From JAZLGI01 sp045616225 (GTDB taxonomy: Bacteria; Spirochaetota; Spirochaetia; Sphaerochaetales; Sphaerochaetaceae): a DNA stretch of 6,757 bases. Both the position numbers and the translations under genes were made by a program. Of the stretch, positions 1 to 5,850 are shown in pieces. The DNA is taken from contig JAZLGI010000094.1 in the NCBI GenBank assembly GCA_045616225.1, forward strand, positions 1 through 6,757, given 5' to 3'. The notes under the pieces were generated by a model, which made no database searches, was not told the DNA's origin, and saw only the letters and a list, made by a program, of their open reading frames with translations. Each line of letters opens with the position of its first letter. Position 1 is the first letter of the stretch.

Positions 1-5
1 TATGA

Positions 6-83
6 GGACAACTGAGAGTTGTCCGAAGCAAAGCCGGCCTGAGCCCGGACTACCGGGAGGGAGAAGGGAAACCCTGCCGGCCG
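6..83 (+). repeat. GC-rich structured element A, possibly the 3' part of a small RNA or repeat
   Basis: No protein gene is recognisable here. The sequence is far more GC-rich than its surroundings and is packed with paired segments. Hairpin 1 has arms 6-13 and 17-24 (8 perfect pairs, loop GAG). GCCGGC at 33-38 can pair with GCCGGC at 76-81. Inside that lie CCCGG/CCGGG (44-48 with 53-57, loop ACTA) and GGG-AAA-CCC (66-74). A terminator follows at 85-109. The 17 nt directly after hairpin 1 (25-41, GAAGCAAAGCCGGCCTG) match 14/17 bases of the 17 nt directly after the corresponding hairpin of element B (6548-6564). Its true left end may lie outside the window. It could be a non-coding RNA, a tRNA-associated mobile repeat, or both; strand is assumed from the terminator. 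Confidence 0.6.
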
Positions 84-84
84 T

Positions 85-109
85 AAAAAGGGTCCGTTGG
101 ACCCTTTTT
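85..109 (+). terminator. Intrinsic terminator after element A
   Basis: AAAAAGGGTCC (85-95), loop GTT, GGACCCTTTTT (99-109) form an 11-bp perfect inverted repeat with A- and T-tracts at its base. It can therefore terminate transcription in both directions. It ends whatever transcript contains element A. Confidence 0.85.
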
Positions 110-136
110 AGTTAAAGACTTTGGTTGTTCAAGCAC

Positions 137-176
137 AATTACTGATATATGAAAAAAAATCTATATATCAGTAATT
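137..176. repeat. AT-rich palindrome, copy 1
   Basis: AATTACTGATATAT (137-150) and ATATATCAGTAATT (163-176) are perfect 14-nt inverted arms around a 12-nt A-rich loop. A second copy lies exactly 154 bp downstream in the same orientation, with the same 15-nt right arm (162-176 and 316-330). It is too AT-rich and T-tract-poor to be a convincing terminator. It may be the end of a small palindrome-bounded repeat. Confidence 0.7.
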
Positions 177-293
177 ATGAAAGATTTAACAGGGAAAAGA
201 GACTTTGAATTGGTCTTTTTACTGGCAATAGTATGGAAAAACCATGAATTTAACCAGTTTTTGCAACCAGCAGAGCTTTTTTACAAGAAAAAA

Positions 294-330
294 TACTGAT
301 ATACGAAAATTTTTTTATATATCAGTAATT
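294..330. repeat. AT-rich palindrome, copy 2
   Basis: TACTGATATA (294-303) pairs with TATATCAGTA (318-327) around a 14-nt loop containing AAAA and TTTTTTT runs. The right arm, TATATATCAGTAATT at 316-330, is identical to 162-176. The left arm has diverged slightly from copy 1. Together the copies bound about 195 bp with no recognised gene. Confidence 0.7.
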
Positions 331-408
331 GAGTAATAACGTATTGGTGGTTGTTGAAAGTATTAAAAGATTCTGAACAGCTGTTTATCTTGATTCTTGA
401 CAATGTCT

Positions 409-435
409 TATAAGGACAACTGAGAGGATAAAGGC
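409..435 (+). repeat. Degraded partial copy of element A
   Basis: Positions 409-426 match positions 1-18 at 17 of 18 bases. The shared core GGACAACTGAGAG is the left arm and loop of element A's first hairpin. The matching right arm is missing here, so no hairpin forms. The following AAAGGCAAGGCAG only loosely resembles the GAAGCAAAGCCGGCC of element A. It reads as a truncated or recombined relic. Confidence 0.45.
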
Positions 436-644
436 AAGGCAGGGCTCTAGTTACTTCTTTTCTTATTTCACTCTTTTGGTTGGTTTTGATGCAAAAGCAG
501 TGAAGGTTTCACCATTTTTGCGGTTTTTCTCACAAAAAAGCTGTTTTGGGGTATTAGAAAGTTAAGTCCAAAACAAGAAAAATGCAGATTAGACCTAACA
601 AATAAGTTTAAGGGGCAGCCGTTTTTGTTTGCAATTGATTAAAG

Positions 645-663
645 TTGTCGCAGATTTGTCGCA
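645..663 (+). repeat. Tandem TTGTCGCA direct repeat upstream of a promoter
   Basis: TTGTCGCA occurs at 645-652 and again at 656-663, 11 bp apart, roughly one helical turn. The pair sits just upstream of the -10 box of the O-antigen ligase-like gene. Spacing of one turn is typical of sites for tandemly bound regulators. No regulator is identified. Confidence 0.4.
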
Positions 664-692
664 CTTATTTTATTATTATACGTATTATAATA
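663..692 (+). promoter_or_regulatory. Promoter of the O-antigen ligase-like gene, -10 inside an operator-like palindrome
   Basis: A perfect TATAAT lies at 686-691, about 27 bp before the start codon. The hexamer 17 bp upstream (663-668, ACTTAT) is a poor -35. The -10 forms the right arm of a near-palindrome at 671-692 centred on ACGT at 680-683, with 10 of 11 pairs matching and the only mismatch at 677/686. Such symmetry over a -10 suggests a repressor site; AT-rich operators of the Fur/PerR group look similar, but no consensus match is claimed. Confidence 0.55.
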
Positions 693-717
693 GGACTACA
701 CTTTTTGGAGATAAATC

Positions 718-2259
718 ATGGATACAGAACTTGTTGAAAGAAAAAGACATAATTATTGGGAAAAAATAACTCAGATTTATGCAATTTATATTCTTGCTGT
801 CCAGCCTATTCTTTGGGATAAGACCCGTTATTCTGCTATAACAGAGTTTAAATTCAGGGCATTCTGGATTCCTACTGTTGTTTATGCTGCAATTTGTTTA
901 GGTGTTTTGATTTATAGCCTTTTTGATAAAGACGGAATACTTAAGGTTAGAAAGAATGAAATACCTTTGGAATTTACGATTCCTCAGATTCTTTGCATAG
1001 GTTATACCGTTTGGGTACTGATTTCTGCAGCAAGGTCTGATTTTGATTTATCTCACACTTGGATTGGAATGGGGAGATTTGAAGGAGTATTTTCTGTTCT
1101 TTTATACTCAACTGCTTTTATTCTGGTTTCTTTCTGGGGAGAGTATTCTAAGTGGTATCTCAGATCAACAGTTATGTTTGCAGTTGTTTTTTGTTTCATT
1201 TCTGTTCTTCAGCTGTTTTATGACGGAATCATTCATCCTGAGGGTTACACTTACTGGTCAATACATTTTATGGGAACAATTGGCAATATTGACTGCGTAG
1301 GCGGAATTGCAGCAATGGTTATTCCACTGTTGTTTGGGTATTATGTATTTATTAACGACCAAGTTTGGGACAAGATTGCCCTTGGAACAATGGGTGTTTT
1401 CACATTCTTATTTGTTCTTACAGATGTTGACAGCGGAAAAGTAGGTCTTATTGTTGCATTTGCTGTGGCTTGTCCGTTCCTTTTTAATGAAAGAAGATAT
1501 GCAATTAAGGCTCTTGATGCTTTAGCTGTATTTGCATTTGCAATGTTCCTGGAAGAGTTTCTTAATATGGGAGATCATAGTTTTGCCATCACTTTTGAAA
1601 AGAAACAACTTATTCTTCTTTTGGGAGCTATTGTTCTTGAATGGTTCGCATGGTTTTTAAGACTGTCAAAGTTTTCTCTTAATATCTCAAAGAAGAATGC
1701 AACTTTATTAACCATTGCGATAATGGTAGTCTTCATTGTTGCAGGTCTTTTATTTGTTTATTTTTATGCAGGCAGCAACAGACTTGTTACAGAGGCTTCA
1801 GAGATGCTTCATGGATATCTTTCAGATAGAGCAGGATCAGGAAGAGGGTATATCTGGAAAACTTCTTGGTGGCTTGCCAAACAAAATCCAATATTCGGAA
1901 CAGGTCCGGGTACTTTTGTAGCAACTTACTATCCGTATGATATTCTCACTACAACTACTGACTTTGCACACAATGATTTCTTGCAAATTGCCGTATGTGT
2001 GGGTATTTTTGGAATGATTCTTTATGTTTTTTTCTGTATTTCACTTGCTGTCAGAGCTTTCTGCAAAGCTTATGAATGCCCTTTGATTGTTATTTTTGGA
2101 GCAGCATGTGCAGGATACCTCGCACACTCATTTTTTTCTTTCTCAATTGCAATAGTTACACCAATGTTCTGGGTTATGGCAGGTATTATTGATAAACTTG
2201 CAAGACAATTGGAATTTACTTCTTCCAGAAAGAGCGAGAAAAAAGAACATAAACAGTAA
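718..2259 (+). CDS. O-antigen ligase/polymerase-like (Wzy_C-type) polytopic membrane protein
   Basis: This 513-residue inner-membrane protein has about a dozen hydrophobic segments and a charged C-terminal tail (ESRKSEKKEHKQ-like, 500-513). Family hallmarks are visible: GTIGN at 186-190 in the middle membrane region, GRGYIW at 375-380 opening the large periplasmic loop, the NPIFGTGPGTF stretch at 390-400, and HNDFLQ at 418-423 before the next membrane helix. In this superfamily the loop carries the residues needed to transfer or polymerise lipid-linked glycan at the outer face of the inner membrane; some members glycosylate proteins instead. GGAG at 707-710 lies 7 nt before the ATG, supporting this start. 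It stands alone, with no glycosyltransferases or flippase nearby, so ligase cannot be separated from polymerase. Its last 14 codons overlap the end of trkH on the other strand. The family is clear; the substrate is unknown. Confidence 0.85.
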   Translation: MDTELVERKRHNYWEKITQIYAIYILAVQPILWDKTRYSAITEFKFRAFWIPTVVYAAICLGVLIYSLFDKDGILKVRKNEIPLEFTIPQILCIGYTVWVLISAARSDFDLSHTWIGMGRFEGVFSVLLYSTAFILVSFWGEYSKWYLRSTVMFAVVFCFISVLQLFYDGIIHPEGYTYWSIHFMGTIGNIDCVGGIAAMVIPLLFGYYVFINDQVWDKIALGTMGVFTFLFVLTDVDSGKVGLIVAFAVACPFLFNERRYAIKALDALAVFAFAMFLEEFLNMGDHSFAITFEKKQLILLLGAIVLEWFAWFLRLSKFSLNISKKNATLLTIAIMVVFIVAGLLFVYFYAGSNRLVTEASEMLHGYLSDRAGSGRGYIWKTSWWLAKQNPIFGTGPGTFVATYYPYDILTTTTDFAHNDFLQIAVCVGIFGMILYVFFCISLAVRAFCKAYECPLIVIFGAACAGYLAHSFFSFSIAIVTPMFWVMAGIIDKLARQLEFTSSRKSEKKEHKQ

Positions 2260-3682
2260 AAAGTTCAAGTCTTCCCACCAACATAAGGAATGAAAAAATC
2301 CATCTTGTCCAGGCTGGGAAGACAGAAAAATCTTGGTTGATTCCAATATTGCCAAAACCTATTCCTATGTTGCCGAGAGTTAAAATAGAGCAAGAAAGAC
2401 AGTCTGTGATGCTTTGACCGGAAAGACTTACAATTAATGCTCCAATGAGCCATGTTGCCAAATAGATTGTTACAAATGTAAAAATATTTATTAATGTTTG
2501 GGCATCATAAACTGTTTCGTCAGAACCTCTTACTTTAATTACTGCATTTGGATGTATTTTTTTCTTTATTGTTCTCTTTGCCATATCGTAAAGAGTTACA
2601 ATTCTGGTGACTTTTATTCCGCCACCAGCTGAACCTGCACAACCTCCAATAAACATTGTTATTACTATCATAAAGAGTGCAAATGTAGGCCAATTAATGT
2701 ACTTGTCTGTAGTAAAACCGGTTGTAGTCAATACAGAAGCCACATGGAAGGCACTGTATCTTAAAGCTGTGAAAAAAGATTTATAGACATTCTTTACAGA
2801 AAGCTGAATTGCTGCCAAAAGGGAGCAAACTCCAAAGATTCCTAAATAGGCTTTGGTTTCTCTGTTGTTTATGAGTTCTTTTGGTTTTCCTGTAAAAAGC
2901 TTGTAGTACAGTGAGAAATTCATGCCTCCCAATAACATAAAAATTGTAACGACAACATCTACGTAGGCAGAATTAAATGCCCCTATAGAAGCATTCTTTA
3001 CGCAGAACCCTGCTGCGGAAACTGTAGAGAAAGTTACAGTAAGGGCATCATACAGAGATAGGCCTCCTAAACATAGAAAGAGAGTCTGAACTATTGTCAT
3101 TCCAAAATAGATTGCCCATAAAACAAGTGCGGTATTCTTTGTTTTTGCAGTTAATTTATCTTTTGTAGGACCAACAGATTCTGCTCCAAACAAAAAGAAA
3201 GCTCCTGCTCCTGTCTTAAGTAGGGGAAGAATTGCAACAAAAAGAACTACTATTCCCATTCCGCCAAGCCAGTTTGTCATACTTCGCCAGAAGAGAATGC
3301 TTTTATAACAATCTTCTATATTACTTATTATTGTGGCTCCGGTTGTTGTAAAACCGCTCATTATCTCAAAGAAAGCAGCACTGTATGTGTAGTAATTATC
3401 GTCGCTCAAAAAAAGTGGAAGAGCTCCAAATGCAGTTGCTATTGCCCATGTGAGGCTTACAAACAAGAAGCCGTCACGGCTAGAGAAGCCCTCAAGCTTA
3501 GTGTCTCTGAGTGTAAGGAGAGCTACAAGGCTAAGACAAATCATGGAGACAATAGTTGTAATAAAGGCCCTTACAGCTAGAGTTTCGTGATAGACAATTC
3601 CAATAAGCATAGGAATACACATAATTCCCGCTATGAAAATAATGATTAAAGAGAGTAGTTTAATGTCTTGTTTAATATGCAT
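2216..3682 (-). CDS. trkH: TrkH/KtrB-family potassium transporter, pore subunit
   Basis: This 488-residue membrane subunit of a Trk/Ktr potassium uptake system carries all four pore-loop filter signatures in order: TTTGAT at 112-117, SAAGF at 222-226, TTTGF at 319-323 and GNIGIG at 437-442. Each supplies a conserved glycine to the potassium filter. WLGGMGIVVLFVAILP (138-153) and GGCAGSAGGGIKVTR (346-360) are also typical; the latter lies in the helix whose kinked, small-residue segment forms the intramembrane gate. Length fits the family. Five bases separate it from the upstream trkA stop, so the two are surely co-transcribed. Only an AAAGAAA stretch precedes the ATG, so translation may depend on coupling to trkA. 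Its last codons overlap the convergent O-antigen ligase-like gene. Whether transport is coupled to H+ or Na+ cannot be read from the sequence. Confidence 0.95.
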   Translation of the reverse strand: MHIKQDIKLLSLIIIFIAGIMCIPMLIGIVYHETLAVRAFITTIVSMICLSLVALLTLRDTKLEGFSSRDGFLFVSLTWAIATAFGALPLFLSDDNYYTYSAAFFEIMSGFTTTGATIISNIEDCYKSILFWRSMTNWLGGMGIVVLFVAILPLLKTGAGAFFLFGAESVGPTKDKLTAKTKNTALVLWAIYFGMTIVQTLFLCLGGLSLYDALTVTFSTVSAAGFCVKNASIGAFNSAYVDVVVTIFMLLGGMNFSLYYKLFTGKPKELINNRETKAYLGIFGVCSLLAAIQLSVKNVYKSFFTALRYSAFHVASVLTTTGFTTDKYINWPTFALFMIVITMFIGGCAGSAGGGIKVTRIVTLYDMAKRTIKKKIHPNAVIKVRGSDETVYDAQTLINIFTFVTIYLATWLIGALIVSLSGQSITDCLSCSILTLGNIGIGFGNIGINQDFSVFPAWTRWIFSFLMLVGRLELFTVYVLFSRSFWKK

Positions 3683-3687
3683 TTTCT

Positions 3688-5061
3688 TTAATTGTTTGTT
3701 TCGGGGTTAATACCCAGAAGATCCCTGATAAAAGCAGCAGCTTTCTTTTCCATTATGAGGATTAGTGTGTCGTCTTCCTCTATCTTATATGCACCCGTTG
3801 GAATTATTGTTTTTCCGAGAGCTTGTTTTGCTATGCCGGCAATAATTCCGCGGCCTTTCATATTTACATCTTTGAGAAGTTTTCCGCAAATTGGGCAAGA
3901 AGAGGTTACATTAAACTCAAATGCTTCAATTTGTCCTTCAAATAATGAGTGAACACTTGATACATTACTGCCATGAAGATATCTGACAAGAGAATCTACG
4001 GTTACATCTTGTGTACTGATGAGGCTGTCAATTCCCAAGTGAGCTGCCATTCTCATGTACTGTGGATTCTTATTTACAAGAGCCATGGAATTTTTGACTC
4101 CGTTATGCTTTGCATAAGAAGCTACAATGATGTTTTTTTCATCTTGTTGAGACAAAGCAAGAAGTAAGTCTTTTGAAGCAAGGCCTTCATTTTCAAAAAC
4201 GCCTTCCTTTGTTATTTCGGAATTTATTACAAGTACTTCCGGATATCTGTCTGCAAATCTGTTGCAGGTGTTGATGTCTTTATCAATGAGTGTGATATTT
4301 TTTCTTCTCTCAGGAGGAAACTGACCAATGAGGAAATCTGCTTCCAAAGTAGCGCCTACAATAGCTATGCTTTTTGGTGTTTTTCTTCTTCTTCCAACAC
4401 TGTTGAGAATAGTTCCTACACTTTCTTCCTTTGCAACAAGACTTAATGTATCTCCAACCTTAATTACTGAATCTCCATCAGGGACAATTGCTTTATTATT
4501 TCTGTTTAATGCACCAATGATGAAGTTTCCGTTTATCTTCTTTCTTATTTCTTTGACTTTGAGTCCTGCATAAGGTGAGTTATCTTCAATAAAGGCATTG
4601 TAAAGAATAAGAGAAGAGTCCTCAAAAGAAATCATATTACTGTAAACACCTTGTTCCAAATCTTGGTATATGTGTCTGGCAACTTCTATATTTGGGTTTA
4701 CTATATGAGATATTCCCATCATGGAATTAGAAGAACCGGAAGTTCCTGTGTAAGAAATGTTTCTTATTGCTGCTATTGTAATAGGAACTTTGAATTCTGT
4801 TGCGGCAAGAGAACAAGAAACAAGGTTTACTTCATCACTTCCAGTAAGTGAGATAAAAGCATCTGCTTCCATAATTCCGCAGTCTGCAAGATCCTCAAGG
4901 CTGGTTCCGTTTCCAAGAACGGACATACAGTCAACGCTATTCATTGCTGCAAGTACTTGTTCACGGTCTTCGTCAATAATGACTACATCTTTCTGTTCTT
5001 CGACAAGACGACGTGCAAGCCTTATTCCACGTCTTCCTGCACCTAAAATAAAAATTTTCAT
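3688..5061 (-). CDS. trkA: TrkA, cytoplasmic regulatory subunit with tandem RCK domains
   Basis: This 457-residue peripheral protein gates TrkH by binding nucleotides. It has the full double architecture: RCK_N1 (about 1-125) with the Rossmann motif GAGRRG at 7-12 and the acidic end of strand 2 (IIDED, 28-32); RCK_C1 (about 140-220); RCK_N2 (about 229-350), whose glycine motif is eroded to IVGATLEADF, so it probably binds nucleotide poorly, although D260 persists; and RCK_C2 (about 375-450). RCK_C2 contains CPICG at 389-393 where most TrkA proteins have a non-cysteine loop, giving a CxxC pair. The start is fixed: an in-frame stop lies five codons upstream and no other start intervenes. There is no Shine-Dalgarno; a predicted promoter places the transcript start about 3 nt before the ATG. 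It is the first gene of the trkA-trkH operon. Confidence 0.95.
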   Translation of the reverse strand: MKIFILGAGRRGIRLARRLVEEQKDVVIIDEDREQVLAAMNSVDCMSVLGNGTSLEDLADCGIMEADAFISLTGSDEVNLVSCSLAATEFKVPITIAAIRNISYTGTSGSSNSMMGISHIVNPNIEVARHIYQDLEQGVYSNMISFEDSSLILYNAFIEDNSPYAGLKVKEIRKKINGNFIIGALNRNNKAIVPDGDSVIKVGDTLSLVAKEESVGTILNSVGRRRKTPKSIAIVGATLEADFLIGQFPPERRKNITLIDKDINTCNRFADRYPEVLVINSEITKEGVFENEGLASKDLLLALSQQDEKNIIVASYAKHNGVKNSMALVNKNPQYMRMAAHLGIDSLISTQDVTVDSLVRYLHGSNVSSVHSLFEGQIEAFEFNVTSSCPICGKLLKDVNMKGRGIIAGIAKQALGKTIIPTGAYKIEEDDTLILIMEKKAAAFIRDLLGINPETNN

Positions 5062-5070
5062 ACTTGAATG

Positions 5071-5099
5071 ATTTTAACTGAAAATAGGTGCAGATTCAA
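5071..5099 (-). promoter_or_regulatory. Predicted sigma-70 promoter of trkA, giving a nearly leaderless mRNA
   Basis: On the minus strand, TTGAAT (5099-5094) and TAAAAT (5076-5071) are separated by exactly 17 bp, matching 4/6 and 5/6 consensus bases. The start point would fall near 5064, only about 3 nt before the trkA ATG at 5061. This agrees with the lack of a Shine-Dalgarno. The -35 and spacer lie within the hsp20 terminator hairpin. Confidence 0.5.
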
Positions 5100-5113
5100 C
5101 ATCTGCACCTATT
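5083..5113 (-). terminator. Terminator-like hairpin between hsp20 and trkA
   Basis: A perfect 13-bp inverted repeat (5083-5095 with 5101-5113, 5-nt loop) follows hsp20 on the minus strand. It is trailed by only a short T-run (TATTTTC), so termination may be partial. It sits 21 nt upstream of the trkA start codon and overlaps the predicted trkA promoter. Confidence 0.65.
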
Positions 5114-5144
5114 GGAGGTAAATTGTGTTATGGAAAGGGTTTAG

Positions 5145-5552
5145 TTAGTCATTCTGAATCTTTACAGAAATCTTCTTAGGCTGTTCGACAGGCATTTTTG
5201 GCAATGTAATTGTAAGGATTCCATTCTTGCTTACTGCTGAAATTGCGTCTTCGTTGATTCCTTCTGGAAGTGAGAAAGACCTGTCAAATTTTACATAGTT
5301 CTTTTCTCTGATCAGATACTTTCTGTTATCTTTTGCATTAACTTTTTCACTTGAAATGTGAAGGACATGTTTTTCTACATGAACATTTACTTCGCTATCT
5401 GAATAGCCGGCAAGATCTGCTTCTACATAGAAATTTTTATCATCTTCCCAAACATCTACTGTAGGAATCTGGCTGTTTCTAATACCCCAGCTATTGAACA
5501 TATCATCAAAAAAGTTCTCAAAATCATTGTTTGCAGTTCTTAAATAATTCAT
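5145..5552 (-). CDS. hsp20: Small heat-shock protein (Hsp20/alpha-crystallin family)
   Basis: This 135-residue cytoplasmic holdase would bind unfolding client proteins without ATP, as oligomers. A short N-terminal arm (1-28, FENFFDDMF) precedes the alpha-crystallin domain (about 30-119). The domain begins PTVDVWEDDKNFYVEADLAGY and includes KFDRSFSLP (88-96) and the family signature NGILTITLPK (110-119). The tail holds KISVKI (127-132), which includes an I-x-V-like anchor for oligomer assembly. The frame is open 14 codons further upstream, but the ATG at 5552 is preceded by AAGGAG with 7-nt spacing, and the upstream ATG (5594) would begin before the predicted transcript start. A sigma-54 promoter lies just upstream and a hairpin terminator follows. 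Confidence 0.93.
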   Translation of the reverse strand: MNYLRTANNDFENFFDDMFNSWGIRNSQIPTVDVWEDDKNFYVEADLAGYSDSEVNVHVEKHVLHISSEKVNAKDNRKYLIREKNYVKFDRSFSLPEGINEDAISAVSKNGILTITLPKMPVEQPKKISVKIQND

Positions 5553-5559
5553 ACTTATT

Positions 5560-5565
5560 CTCCTT
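5560..5565 (-). promoter_or_regulatory. Ribosome binding site that fixes the hsp20 start
   Basis: AAGGAG on the minus strand lies 7 nt before the ATG at 5552. The in-frame ATG 14 codons upstream has no such site. The shorter 135-residue protein is therefore preferred. Confidence 0.85.
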
Positions 5566-5567
5566 TT

Positions 5568-5581
5568 CAGGTTTTTACCTG
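5568..5581 (-). promoter_or_regulatory. Small hairpin in the hsp20 5' untranslated region
   Basis: On the minus strand CAGGT, four A residues, then ACCTG form a 5-bp stem ending 2 nt before AAAGGAG. It lies inside the 32-nt leader predicted from the sigma-54 promoter. It does not pair with the ribosome binding site itself. It could stabilise the mRNA or weakly modulate translation; calling it an RNA thermometer would be unsupported. Confidence 0.3.
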
Positions 5582-5594
5582 ACACCAAAAACAA

Positions 5595-5610
5595 AGCAAA
5601 AAGCGTGCCA
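5595..5610 (-). promoter_or_regulatory. Sigma-54 (RpoN) promoter of hsp20
   Basis: The minus strand reads TGGCACG, four bases (CTTT), then TTGCT, a full match to the sigma-54 -24/-12 consensus TGGCACG-N4-TTGC with correct spacing. The predicted start is near 5584, giving a 32-nt leader to the hsp20 ATG. Sigma-54 promoters need an ATP-hydrolysing activator bound upstream, which fits the palindrome cluster at 5709-5825. Confidence 0.88.
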
Positions 5611-5708
5611 ATTTTTATATAACTTCATGCAATAAAAGGAATTACATTTTTTTTAAAGAGGCCGAATTAAAACAATATGAATTAGCTTTTAAGAAAATGT
5701 GTCCTTTT

Positions 5709-5825
5709 TTGACACAGTTTTGTCAAAAAGGCTCACTTTGAGAGCTTATGACTCAGAGTAATCAGAGAGTTGCTTAAAATGTGTCAAATTGACTCAAAAT
5801 GCCAAGACTTGACAGTTTTGGTCAA
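5709..5825. promoter_or_regulatory. Cluster of three TTGAC/GTCAA palindromes, candidate enhancer for the hsp20 sigma-54 promoter
   Basis: Six TTGAC/GTCAA half-sites form three symmetric pairs: TTGAC-N8-GTCAA (5709-5726), GTCAA-A-TTGAC (5783-5793) and TTGAC-N7-GTCAA (5809-5825). They lie about 100-215 bp upstream of the -24 element of hsp20, the usual place for enhancer-binding activators of sigma-54. In random sequence a given 5-mer is expected on either strand about 0.25 times in this span. The third site also supplies the -35 of tRNA-fMet, and the first could form a hairpin (CC-T6-GACA with TGTC-A5-GG, 5703-5731), so alternative roles are possible. Confidence 0.5.
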
Positions 5826-5840
5826 AAATAATAAGGTAAT
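5809..5840 (+). promoter_or_regulatory. Probable promoter of tRNA-fMet
   Basis: TTGACA (5809-5814) is a perfect -35 located 42 nt before the tRNA. At 17-bp spacing the -10 is TAAGGT (5832-5837), which matches weakly. The -35 coincides with a half-site of the TTGAC palindrome cluster, so one factor could affect both this tRNA and hsp20. Confidence 0.45.
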
Positions 5841-5850
5841 TTTTGTTCGT

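Larger units (their letters stand above)
110..644. other. Gene-poor intergenic stretch
   Basis: No convincing gene lies here. The stretch contains the two AT-rich palindromes, the relic of element A, and one imperfect hairpin at 491-521 (GCAAAA/TTTTGC outside GTGAA/TTCAC) followed by a T-rich run at 522-528, which could be a weak terminator. A 40-codon open frame (177-299) spans the space between the palindromes but has no ribosome binding site. Confidence 0.6.

Noticed and set aside
177..299. A 40-codon open frame between the two AT-rich palindromes (starts MKDLTGKRDFEL).
   Set aside because: No ribosome binding site or promoter is visible, its stop lies in the repeat, and the length is within chance in AT-rich DNA. 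Kept only as a note to the palindrome finding.
2269..2323. GTCTTCCC (2269-2276) and GGGAAGAC (2316-2323) as a terminator for the O-antigen ligase-like gene.
   Set aside because: The loop is 39 nt, there is no T-run, and it falls within trkH coding sequence. It is probably chance.
5553..5594. An hsp20 start 14 codons upstream of the chosen ATG.
   Set aside because: It has no ribosome binding site, and its ATG lies upstream of the start point predicted by the sigma-54 promoter.
5700..5731. The first TTGAC palindrome as a terminator hairpin.
   Set aside because: It can fold, but no gene ends nearby on either strand that would need it, and no adjoining T-run lies outside the stem. The regulatory-site reading explains all three palindromes better.
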